Positions 47,272-57,823 of a stretch of 64,000 nt of DNA are shown here, piece after piece. The notes under the pieces are model-generated. The model did not search any database, was not told the origin of the DNA, and worked only from the letters and a program-made list of their open reading frames with translations. Source of the DNA: Thalassia testudinum. Its lineage: Eukaryota; Streptophyta; Magnoliopsida; Alismatales; Hydrocharitaceae. A program made the position numbers and the translations under genes. The first letter of the stretch is position 1. Each line of letters opens with the position of its first letter. Location: positions 156,104,501-156,168,500 of the forward strand of contig JAZHRO010000063.1 in the NCBI GenBank assembly GCA_037157565.1, in the 5' to 3' direction.

Positions 47272-48921
47272 TTTTATTCTAGCCTTTATTTTCAGTTATA
47301 ATTTAAGAAGTAATTACTTGAACACTTCGTCACTTGTCAATAGGAGGAAATATACTAAGATCTTAATTTACAAAGACTAAGCAGCGCCCGGGTGTCTGCC
47401 AAAATATGAATCGCCTGAATCCTTGCTTTAATGTATGTATATATATATATATATTTCTTATTTTTAGACTTTTTTTGGAGTTAAGAGTGTGTTGGTAACT
47501 TTTTACAGCTACCCAACCCACCCAAAACTCGGACAAAACTATAAGTGCTAAGCATCTTGGTGTGAAGATTGTGATAGACTCACTCAATGGTAATTTAGAC
47601 AGACTTCGTCTTTCTATGCCCCTAGGTGACTGGAAGAGGAAGTGTTTTTCTTGGAGGTGTATTTGTTCAATCGGTAACTTTCTCCCTATGTTTTACTTGG
47701 GGTCAACACAAGGATTTTTCCAGTGTATATCTCCCTGGCTTGCTCTACTTCCCCGCTTCTTCCTTAAGTATTTTTGGTTCTTTTTGTGCATTTACTGGGC
47801 TAGGCTCTGGACAACCGACCAATGTGCTGTTACCCACGATCACTTACCAGCCATACTCGTGAGGTGAAGTGTGGTTTATTTTGTTCTCTTTTTTTTCTTC
47901 TTCTTTTCTCTCTCTATTTTTTTTTTTTAATTTGGTAGGTGGCTTCCCTGATCTCAAATTTATCTAGAGGAAATAAAGAGGAGGTGGTCCCATGGCTGGG
48001 CTCTGGACAACCTGCCAATGGGCTGTTACCCACCACAACTTGCCAGCCATACCACCCTAGAGAGTTCATTAGCTACCCAATTTCTATCAGAATCTCCGAG
48101 GAGTGAGTCTGTGCAAAAATGTGTGCAGATGCTTAGACTAAAAGTCCTTCTGAGTTAGAGGGTGAGTTGATAAGTCGTATACTTATCACCTTATTTAGTT
48201 AGTGGATTAGAATAGCTTAAGGTTGCAAGGATTTGAAGCTAAATCCATATTTTAACGGACGCCAGGGCTGATTAAGCCTAAAGGCCTAAAAAGTCTAAGT
48301 GTTCAAGTTCTTTCCGTATTATTTCCCACTATTAACAAATTTCTAATGCCTAAGCTTTTCTTCCTAAATTCAATTTTTTTTTAAAATTTTATTCTATTCA
48401 GACTGATTAAATGAGCTCAGGATCATGCAATTTACCACCCCCCATGCTTAAGTTGGACAATGTCCCCATTGACAAATACATGGATGCAATAGGGGTTTAA
48501 AAACATATTACTTGAGTGAAGTAGAATACCTGATTAGTCTGAATCTTCTGGGTTGCCTCCCAGGAAGCGTTGAGTTTAACGCCTTCGGCTGGGCATAGTG
48601 CACAAACAGGAATGGTTTGGGTTAAGGAGGCATGTACAAAATCAACTAGACACAAAATTAGAAGTCCACAGATGCGAACAAGGTTGTGGTGGAGTCCCAT
48701 TCCTAAGGGGCGAGAATTTTGCAGCAGATGTATCATGCATGCCCGTGTCAGATCCTCTCTTAGCCTGAGGGCATGCAAAGAAGTTGATGTGGATGAGCGC
48801 ACCCTGAATATGACATGCCGGACACTAAAGATGTAGGTTTTATACTCAGCTTGTGTCCCCATAAAATTGTAATCCATCAAAGGTGTATCAATTCCAGTGC
48901 ATTTGGGTTGTGGGATCTTTA
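47272..48921 (-). other. E5 3' non-coding region
   Basis: Contains the shared module on the minus strand: hairpin 48548-48563, hairpin 48458-48471 and a six-G run at 48438-48443. A direct repeat of about 60 bases (47795-47855 and 47994-48052) and an AT microsatellite (47432-47454) lie in it too. Confidence 0.6.
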
Positions 48922-50334
48922 TTATGGTAGGTAGGTAACAAAATCAAGAGTTTCATAATGAGCCCTACAATCAAGCATGAGGTCTCTCTCCAAAGACGAA
49001 TCCATCTCTTCCGCAACTACGATTTCATTGCTCATTCCCTCCAAGTCCTTGACCTCAAGAATATTTTCTTCAACCTCTTTTGTATCAGATTCACTATTTG
49101 AGGTTGCATTAGAGGTAGGGCCAATTGCATCCTCTAGTTCATATTCTTTCTCTCGGCCCTCCTCCAAATTTGTGATGGGGATTCCAACCGATTCATAATC
49201 GATTTCTTTGAAATTGTAACTCCATTCCCCATCTCCTATGTTGGTTGTTGTTCCCATCAGATCACTTCTCTCGGGTCAATTAGATTCGGATTCCAAGGCA
49301 TATGCCCTCGCATTCTCAGTTTCCTCCCGATGTTTGTCCTCAATGCTCCCCAAATTATGTTCCGAGGAATCCTCAATGACCTTATCCATTGAGTTGTCCA
49401 ACTCCTAGGGGGTATCAATGGTGGATTGAATGAAATTAGGGTGACTGGGTGTAGTCCAATTGATCATGGTAGGTCCTTGCTTTACGAATTCCATGAATGG
49501 CGTTGTGTGCAACAGCTTTCTTTGGCCTTCTTCCCCCAATTGTTGGAACATATCCAACATGGCTTGTTGCCCTTTAACCAATTCTTGATTCTATCTGTGT
49601 AACTCTAACTGGAGGTTATCAAGAATTGACAGGGTGTCATTTGGTGTCCTTTGGATTTCCTCCTTGAAATCCAGGTTAAGAGGGTGTGGTTGAGGTTGTG
49701 GATTAGAATCCATACTGGGGTTTAGGTTCTTGGGTGGGTCCTCTATTCTATCATGTTCAGGGTCCAGTTCTTCAAGAGGAACCATTCTTTGTTTGGTCCT
49801 ACTCTAGAATAGTTGAGGTTCTAAGTCCTCCTAGTCAAATTCTTCATCAAGGGACCAAATCAAAGGTTGATGATCCTGGGCTTGCCTAGATTTCTGATCA
49901 TTCTCTGATTTCCATTTGTCTAGAATTCCTTCTAATCCAAAGGTCAAGTAGGAAAGGTTGTTGAATTCAGATGAAGTTTCTTGGTTATTGTACTAAGAAG
50001 GGTAGGGTTCTTGGTGTTCTCCTAGAGTGTAGGTCCCATCAAAGTGGTTAGAGAGCGGATGGGTCCTAAATGATGAGGCATCGTGAGGAGCATTGAGATA
50101 TGGAGCCCCACGATTTGAATCATACCCTTGGGTGGATATGTTGGGTGTATCCCAATAAGAGGTTGGTGCGGTTTGGTCATAACTGGGATAGTTGGGCCAA
50201 GAGGGATATTCTAGGTCGTACCCCCAACTCAGTGGTTGGTTAGCCCAAGTAGGCTGTGGATATGGTCTACTTGGGTTAGCATACAAATCATGTTGGGGGC
50301 AGTTTGGATAAGATGGATAGGCATTGAAATCCAT
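48922..50334 (-). pseudogene. Uncharacterised frame of E5, in the place of gag
   Basis: One minus-strand frame of 471 codons from ATG 50334 with six in-frame stops. The N-terminal ~110 residues are rich in tyrosine, proline, tryptophan and asparagine (MDFNAYPSYPN, SYPSWPNYPSYDQT). The middle is acidic, with a block QRMVPLEELDPEHDRIEDPP. A helical glutamine-rich stretch follows (ILDNLQLELHR, QAMLDMFQQLG). The C-terminal ~110 residues are strongly acidic. There is no capsid core, zinc knuckle or enzyme motif. It is related to the frame in E6. It could be a drastically diverged gag tail or a new accessory protein; I cannot tell which. Confidence 0.6.
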
Positions 50335-51440
50335 GGTTTGGAAGAAATGGAGGGACGAGGGAAGAATAGATGAGAGAGAGTTGTGTGTGTACAATCAAGC
50401 AAACAAGCATAGTCCTTATGGTGTATACCTTAGGGGACCTAGAAATCTCCAAGAGGGTGATCAAGTTCGTAAGCATTGGACTCCCCTTCCCAGAGCTAAT
50501 CTGGCCAGGTTGATTATGAGGGGATTGTAGGGAAGGTTCTTCCTTTGGCTTGCGCCGCCGGTTCCATAGACCCTACAACCGCGGTCATTTGACACTTCCC
50601 CGTAGCCTAGTCACTAGATTATACTAAGGGAATGAAAGCCAAGTGCCCAGCGAACAAAACCCCGCCTCTCGAGACTTAACCCAGTCCTACCTAGGGCACA
50701 TCTACTCTATTTTAAAAAGGGCTAGGATAGTGCTTGTGCTAGGGTTATGTGATGCGGCGTTGATTGGGGTAGTGCCTCTTAGTTTTTCGATTTCAGTGTG
50801 TGTGCTCTTATCAAAACATGATTTTCAAGCAAGGATTTTTTTAAGATGTGGTGTCTTTTAATGTTTCGTCCTTACTTTTGTGTCTTTTAGGATTGATGTG
50901 TCTTAATATTTTCAGACAAGTTTCAGTGGGCACGTCAAGTTTTGCACACAATTTGGTGAAAGTAGATTTCCTCTGTTGTGTAGAGGCTCTAAAACCCTAA
51001 TGTACTCATCCTAGTGATCATGCAGCTTCTATTAGATGAGTCGATTTTAGGGTTGAGTGGTGCGACCCATGTCAATTCAAGGTGGCTTCGCAAACACCAC
51101 TCAAAAAGAAAGAAGAACACTCCAAGAATCTTAGATTATTCAAAATGTTAGAGTGTATTTTTTTTGTTGGGTGATGTGTTAAGGATGTGGATCAAGCAAT
51201 CATGCACCACGCCAATTTTTCTCAATTTTACAATTTTTTTTTAGATTTTTAAGCAAGCAAACAACCATGGGTGAAGAAATACTCACGATTGGTCCTTGTT
51301 GCGCTTACTCCCTTGTTACCATCACGAGTTGCACTGCTTCGTCGTCCAAGCGCTGAATTCCTGCAACCATCAAGTAAAAGGAGACAAGGCGTTAGACGAT
51401 GTGAGCATGGATGCAAAATGGAAGTGACAAAATAAATCCG
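50335..51440 (-). other. E5 untranslated leader
   Basis: About 1.1 kb between the degenerate PBS and the frame at 50334. I see no supported gene in it. Confidence 0.45.
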
Positions 51441-51460
51441 TTGCCTCCCCGACAATGACA
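51441..51460 (-). promoter_or_regulatory. E5 primer-binding site (degenerate)
   Basis: Minus-strand TTGTCGGGGAGGCAACGG abuts the LTR; the first half of a normal TGGCGCCGTTGCCGGGG site is shortened. The remnant still forms the TTGTC/GGCAA stem with a GGGGA loop (51441-51455). Confidence 0.5.
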
Positions 51461-52863
51461 TGCGGGAGACGCGTATGTTTAAAAGAGTCGTTATAGCTTG
51501 CGTTCGCAACGTCGATTTTAAATGAAGAAATGGATGTGAGTCCGAGTGTCGATCCCAGGGAGGCGTGAAAATCGGATTTTTCTTGTCACTTAATGTCACG
51601 GACATGACGGGTTTTTGCTTGCGAAAAGTCGTGGGTGAAAAGCAAGTGAGAGAGAGAGAATAGGGTTAGAATTGTTTCATTCACAACATGCAACTTAAAC
51701 ATAAAAGAGGGCAAGTAACTAGATAGAAAACAACTTCATTTGACATGCAACTTTAGTTTATAATTACAACACTAGATAAATGCTTGAACACAAGTAAAGT
51801 AAAGCTTAAGATAAAGAGGGAAAGTGAGAGAGAGAAGATGGCGAGGCAGCCACGGCGGTGGAGGGGGGCTCCCTCGGTGGCTCGTCGGCTCTGGCAATTA
51901 CAAAGAGAGCTAATGGTGGCTAGGAGTGGGGTAGAGCACTTGCAAGTGGATTCAATGCCCTCCATGGGTGGTTGGATGGAGTTTATATAGGCAAATGGGT
52001 TTTCTAATTTAAGTATGGGCTTTAGCGACGTTCGAGATGACGTTAAACCCATACCAAATCTATCGGTGTAGGCCCCTTCGCTCGTCGGTCGCCAGCGTGC
52101 CCTATGCTTCTTCGGAGGAGATCCACACGCGCACGTTGTAAGCCTTCCGATCGAAGATTGGACGGTTGAGATCCCGCGTAGAGAGCGCTCACGGATCGCT
52201 ACTGAGGTGCGCACGTCTGCTGCGTCATCGCGCGCGTGAGCATCCATGCGCATCCGTTGCGCCGCGTGTGCTCCATCTGTGCCTTTCGTTGCTGATTAGG
52301 TGGTTGAAATTGAGCGTGCCTCAAACCACACAGATTGAGAAGCGGCGGGCATTTCGAACTAGCACCTTTGAATGTGAGGTCAAAGAGTCGACCACTGAGC
52401 TACGAGGGAGGATTGTCGTGGTGAGAGTCAGGTGCGCAGGCGTTCTTAACTGTTCGATCGAAGATCGACGGTTGAGAGTTGTCCTCCGGGTGAAGGCAGA
52501 GACAGGCGGTGGTCTGGATGCAACGAGCGGGCACCACGTGGCGCGCTGTGGGCCATTGATCATCAGATCAACGGTTAGAACTTCTTAGGCTCATTACAGG
52601 AGCTCTGGATGTCGAATTTGGCCGATTTCAAGTTCGTTGGACTCCGTTCGTCGCTCTGAATCCATCCGTGTGATTTGATTGCTCATCTGAGGCCTGTTTT
52701 GACATGTCCTTGTACACATGGCCGTTAATAATGCATTATAAGCAATCTTAATGTGCAATGCATGAGATGCTCCTATTCCTATTTATGATGTGTTCTCTGT
52801 GCATTTTGCTTTTAAGATAAACCCCAATTGACGGATTTATCACCCCAAGATGCAATGTTATCA
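51456..52863 (-). repeat. E5 5' LTR (right copy)
   Basis: 1408 bases matching 45866-47235. TATATAAA on the minus strand at 51982-51989 and the tRNA-like segment at 52350-52403. Confidence 0.9.
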
Positions 52864-54969
52864 ATACCTAGGCAGTCGCTCAGAACTAGCTGATGTGGGA
52901 CTATCTTAACCCCTCCCAGAGCAAACTTCAAATGTCGATTCCCATAGCTCAGAGCTCCATTCCAAGCAAATAAAAGCTTGTTGGAAAGCTCTTGAGTTGC
53001 TCTACAAGATTGAAATGTAAATTTAATGCAAAAGGGGAGTTTTGCTCTTTGATTTGAAGGGCGAAGATACAGTTCTGTCTACGTTTATTTTAGTCTGGAC
53101 AATGGATTATTCAGTTCTAAGTCCACAGATTGGACTTTAACTTCCAGTTGAAGTTCTAAATGGGTTATAAGTGAATTCTGCAGCTGCTGTGTGGATATTA
53201 AGCTCTTAGGAGCTTAAGTGTACAGAAGCTCAAAGCTTCTCTAGAAGCTTCAGGAAGTTGAAATCAAACATGAAAATGACCTAACAGACAACTAAAGACC
53301 TAATTAATCGATCAAAACAAATTCTAGAGGTTGTTACCAATTCATCTGAGCAGAATTTACATACAAAACTCATCAAAATCCACTGCCATCAGTTTGGGTT
53401 CAAAAATAACCCAAACTGGTAGAAATTGAAATCCAATCGAATTATACATCAGAGCTCATCCAAATCACTTTAAATCATTCACAAACATCATAGAATCAAT
53501 TTAAACTCATCAATGCATCAAATTGAATCCAGAATCAAGGAATCAAACTCAGGTTTGACTGTAAAACCTTAAATTTTGACTTTCTGATTTAAACTTTTTC
53601 TCAGGGAATTATCACCTTAAACATCATCCTTTTAGTCTCAGAAACATGCTCAAACCCTTAAATAGGTGTTTTAACTAAAGATTCTAGGGTTTCAGACTCA
53701 TCGCCTGAGATTCTAAAGTGGTTTGTTCGTCAGAACAACCCAGAGGTTGTTACACTGATTAAAGCTTGGAAATGAGTTCAGTGCAATGTACTGAAGCTTC
53801 TAGACCTATTAATTGCACCTTGAAACTAATTGTCAGACTTCTACAACTCTGCTGGAGTTGGAGAAGATAAAGGCCTAACTCAAGCTCCGGTCATTCAAAT
53901 CTCAAATAAACACTCTCAAATTAATCAGTAATCCACATTTCATTGATCCGAAGTTTCTCATCAAGTTCTACCGGTTGAAGAACCACTTGTGAATTCGTGA
54001 AACAGAATGTGGAATTGTGCCATTAATAATTTGAAAAGGTTCCTGAGGTCACAAGGAACCTCAGGATCAAGTTAATTCCTTTAATTGCTCATTAGAATAC
54101 AGATTTGTCAGTGAATTTGATTCTTATAAAGTTTGAGTTGGTTAAGGCTTAGGACTTATTTTCTCACTCAATTGAGTGGAGAAAATAGGTCAATAGATAT
54201 TTGGGATCATAAATATATATATAATTAAGGATTTTAACTACTCCTAAGCCGCCATTGACAGCGAGCTCAGGAGCTTAATTACATTTGGGCGTTTAAATTA
54301 TATGTGGTATTTAATCGAATTATAGTGAGGTTTAGGATCCTTTAGTGATGAATAGATGATGGAGGATCCAATGAAGGTTTAATATAGCTCAACTACTGCT
54401 GCCATAGACAGCAGAAGTAGTCGGTGGAGGTGGAAGTGGTTTAGGCAAATTAATGATCAAATTAGTAATTAATGGATATAGAAATGATCGTGGAAGATTC
54501 AAGAATGTGGACAGTGATTTAAAAATATGAAATTAATGCTCCTGACAAGCTCAAGGTGCTCGCTGGAGTTGAGGAAGACGAAGTCTAAATCTAACATTAC
54601 GGCTATCTAGACTACCTAACTAACTAACTAACTAAACTAACTTACTCCTACTCCTACTCCTAGTTTATTGTTACCTGGATGAAGGGGTTAGAGGATCTTT
54701 GTCAATGGCTCATAACAGAGGAGGAAATCACAGGGTTGTCGAAAGATCTCCGGTGGCGGTTGTGAGGTGAAGCAGAGGATAACTCAGTCAGCACTTGCTA
54801 GAAGACGCGTCTGACTTCGACGGAGTTCCAGAGCTACTGAAGATGGATGGAGAAAGTCGGATGAGGTGATGGAAGTTTACTGGAGTTGTGGAGTGAATAG
54901 CCTATTGGGTCAGCTTAGTAAAGAAGAGGGAAGGGAGCCAACTTGGTGGAAATCGAGGATGTCAGGGGG

Positions 54970-54977
54970 TATTTATA
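54970..54977 (-). promoter_or_regulatory. TATA box of E1 right LTR
   Basis: TATAAATA on the minus strand in the same LTR context as 2669-2676. This is the 5' LTR, so it would be the copy that drives transcription of E1. Confidence 0.55.
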
Positions 54978-55752
54978 GTCGACGGTGGTTGAGAAGGAGG
55001 TGGAATCTAGATGCAATTGTGGCTAGGAGGAGAATAACCATCGGCATCTTCTCCGACGTCGGTGAGGTTATCTCCAACCCTAAATTTGAGATTTAGGCAT
55101 CATCCAGATCGGTGGATGAAAATGGGATGGTGAGCGCAAGCTCCGAGATCTCGGAGAAGAAGGTATGATGTCAGATTGGCGGTAATCAGGTGGTGGCTGC
55201 ACCTTCAGTCGTCAACTGTCCAAATGAGTGAAGAAGAGAAGAAGAAGAAGTCCAAGGACCTATTTGCAGTGAGACTTAAGGACCTAAGTGGAAAATAAGG
55301 ACCCGATTGAAATAAAATGTAAGGACCGAAATGTAAACTCAGGTTTTCAAGGCATATTTTAATTTAAATCTTTTTCAACTTTTATATATGATTATAAATA
55401 AGACAATTATTATATTTAGACCTTGAATTTACATTTTTGACCTTTTTAGATTAATTTATTTAATTAAGTAATGTTACTTAAGTTATTACATACTTAGGTA
55501 TATATTATACTTAAGTTAGTTAACTCATTAATTAGATGAATAGTTGATAATATTTCGAGTCTAATTATTAATTAGATTATTAATAGTATTAATTGGATGA
55601 TAATATAGCATTTTTAACTTAATTTACGGTCCTTTACTATTTATCCCTTATTTAATAATTAACCCATATATTCACATATTTTTAGCTAATTAACTAGGAA
55701 GACTAGTTAATTAGGGGTAATTAGAGATTATGATGAACTTCTCGTCACTAGG

Positions 55753-56510
55753 TTGAGGTTTTCTAATGGTACCATCATTCCCTTCTTTTGACTCCAATAT
55801 AATTAAGGTGGATACTCAACCTGATCATCATCTTCCTTGGGTTGCCACCTTTCTTCATCCCATGTATAGCTACTTTCATACATATCCTCCTCCCACTTAA
55901 GGTGTGGACCTCTTAAGGAAGTGTCATCTAGTGGGGAGGTTTCAAAATCAATCCTCGAAAAATGTCTATTCTCCCTTACATAATCCCCAAAATTTTCCTC
56001 CAACTTAGTGTGTGGCTCTCCTACGGGAGATGCATCTAGTGTAGAGGGGTGCACTTCATTCTCAATGGGGTAGATTGGGTGACTAATTTCATCTTTTTCT
56101 TGTTGGCATTCTCTCAAAGATTCTCCTAACAATTCAATCATATCAACTTGCATTTTCTATATTTCCATCTTCAAGAAGGAGAGGTCATCATTTCTATCAG
56201 GAAAGAAGTCAGACTCAGGCTTATAGTACCTAGGAGTGTCTGTCCAACCATTACAATCAATCAGGGAGGGTGGGTTGGGTGTTCCTATGGTGTGTGGGAT
56301 ATTGGGCAAGGCAAATCCTGCTCCTAGGTTCTACTCACTGATTTAGGTCTTAATAAGGCCAATACTTCTATAATAGGAGTAAAATGGATCCCAATGACTG
56401 TCATTATGTCCATTAAAGGATGGACCATCTTAGCATATGGGATCGAAGATCAGAGAGTGGGGGTAAGGGTGTGGGCAAGATGTGAAAGGATGAAAGTCAA
56501 CATGGTCCAT
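55753..56510 (-). pseudogene. Uncharacterised frame of E6, related to the E5 frame
   Basis: Minus-strand frame from ATG 56510 (MDHVDFHPFTS) with several in-frame stops. It is tyrosine/proline-rich at first, then acidic (ECQQEKDEISHPIYPIENEV). Just past a stop at 55803 it reads KKGMMVPLENLNL, which aligns with QRMVPLEELDPE of E5 in the same order; E6 has a tryptophan codon where E5 has one of its stops. E1 then interrupts it. No gag core is visible. Confidence 0.6.
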
Positions 56511-57797
56511 TCTAACTCACACCACAATTAGAATCCCCAAGTAAACACAAATCAGAGGACCTTTTAGGTCTTTAATAAGTTAGGCATTTGAGATTTAAGT
56601 CCACTTGTTGGTGAGAAATCATGTTATCTAAATAGTTACGAGCCTACTTGTCGACCTATGATACGCCTAAGAAGACCTATTGGGACTTAGGTCATCCTCC
56701 CTAAAGCCCAAAAAGTTTAGTCACCACCAAACATGGCAAAGAGGGATGAAAGTAGGGTCAAACCCTTCCTTTGAAGTGTTGCTTTCGCAGTGATTCTTAA
56801 CTACCCTCAATCCGCAAGGTTTGGAGGCAACTTCACCTCTGAACTAAAGTTTGGGTCACTTTAGACCCTAGTAATAGGAGGCTCTAGTCCTAGCGGTTCG
56901 AAACCTAAGGAGTGTCTAAATGTCCTAGCGTGCCGTGGTGCAAGAGATATAAGTGTGCATACACCATAAAAGATTTTGAATTTTGAATCGCACGCCAAGT
57001 TTGAAATTCAAGTCCTTGGTTTTTAAATGTCCTTGCTTTAATTAGTCCTTTTTCAAAAAATTAAATATGACCACTTGTTAGATCTATCAAATCAAACTTG
57101 GTGGTCTTTGAAATTAAGGTCCACATGCAATGCGTGAACAAATATGGATGCAAATTCCAGAAAACATACCTTGCCTCCTGCAGTCAATGATGCAAGAATG
57201 CACGCAATGCAGAAAATTAAGTCTAGATGCTGCTCATTCACACTTAAATGGTCGTCCTAGGGGCAGGCAGCTTTTAGCAGGTATCTTGTGCCTTTTTATA
57301 TATATATATCTACTTATGCACAAACAAAGAAAATGATAAACAATCACAAAATAAAATAAAAACCTAGATCTAAAGAAAAGGGAATAGGCTCCCGAAAATT
57401 ATTACCCAACATGGGCCTAAAACAAAATCGTGGAACAAACCCCTAAAAATGTACCCCAGAATAAGGGTTTTCCCAAATGAATGTACTAAAATAAAGAGAA
57501 GAAAGAAAAGTAAAAACTATCTACAGCTAAATGGGTGAGATGAAGATGTGGTCCTATGGATATCTCCACCAACGGTGGAAACAAGGTCTACCAAGGCGTT
57601 GCTGAGGTGGGTGTCATGCTCCTTCTCCCAGTGTTGCAACTCTGCTGGCGATGTCAAGGATCACCTGATCTCTGAGGCTAGTTTGACAAGATGTCTCCAA
57701 ATACGGGTACCTCACACCAAACAGATAATTGAATTGAAATGTGCCTCAAATAAAATGTGTGAATCAATAAATAAATGAATGCGAGTTTAACAGGATC
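56511..57797 (-). other. E6 untranslated leader
   Basis: About 1.3 kb with no supported frame. Confidence 0.45.
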
Positions 57798-57821
57798 GTT
57801 GCCTCCTTGGCAACAGTGGCA
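57798..57821 (-). promoter_or_regulatory. E6 primer-binding site and hairpin
   Basis: TGCCACTGTTGCCAAGG on the minus strand, two bases from the LTR. A perfect 6-bp stem (57798-57803 with 57809-57814) has an AAGGA loop. Confidence 0.7.
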
Positions 57822-57823
57822 TT

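Larger units (their letters stand above)
45866..52863 (-). mobile_element. E5: non-autonomous Gypsy-like element with a non-gag frame
   Basis: 6998 bases with an exact target duplication ATACC (45861-45865 and 52864-52868). Removing the insert restores the E1 LTR. LTRs at 45866-47235 (1370 bases) and 51456-52863 (1408 bases). On the minus strand it reads 5' LTR, degenerate PBS (51441-51460), leader, one damaged frame 50334-48922, conserved hairpins, PPT (47236-47241), 3' LTR. It has no protease, RT or integrase, so it must have depended on another element's enzymes. Confidence 0.9.
1..55747 (-). mobile_element. E1: long-LTR, gag-only Ty3/Gypsy element (left end outside window)
   Basis: The blocks 1-3422 and 44657-55747 are direct repeats of one another, with E5 inserted in the second. 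They lie in LTR positions for a minus-strand element: a tRNA-Asp-type PBS abuts the right LTR at 44634-44650, and a weak purine tract with hairpin abuts the left LTR at 3423-3459. Without nested insertions the right LTR is about 4.09 kb. The left copy begins at the equivalent of 45345, so about 690 bases are missing from the window. Unnested, the internal region is about 5.6 kb: a leader, a gag, and some 2.6 kb of non-coding DNA with no pol. This resembles the TR-GAG and LARD classes of plant non-autonomous elements. The right flank CTAGG (55748-55752) is the candidate target duplication, but its partner lies outside the window. Confidence 0.85.
44657..55747 (-). repeat. E1 5' LTR (right copy, holds E5)
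   Basis: Starts TGATGCG at 44657 and ends GTCA at 55747 on the plus strand. E5 interrupts it at 45866-52863; subtracting E5 and one target duplication leaves about 4088 bases. A pyrimidine-rich block lies at 45118-45360. Confidence 0.85.
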
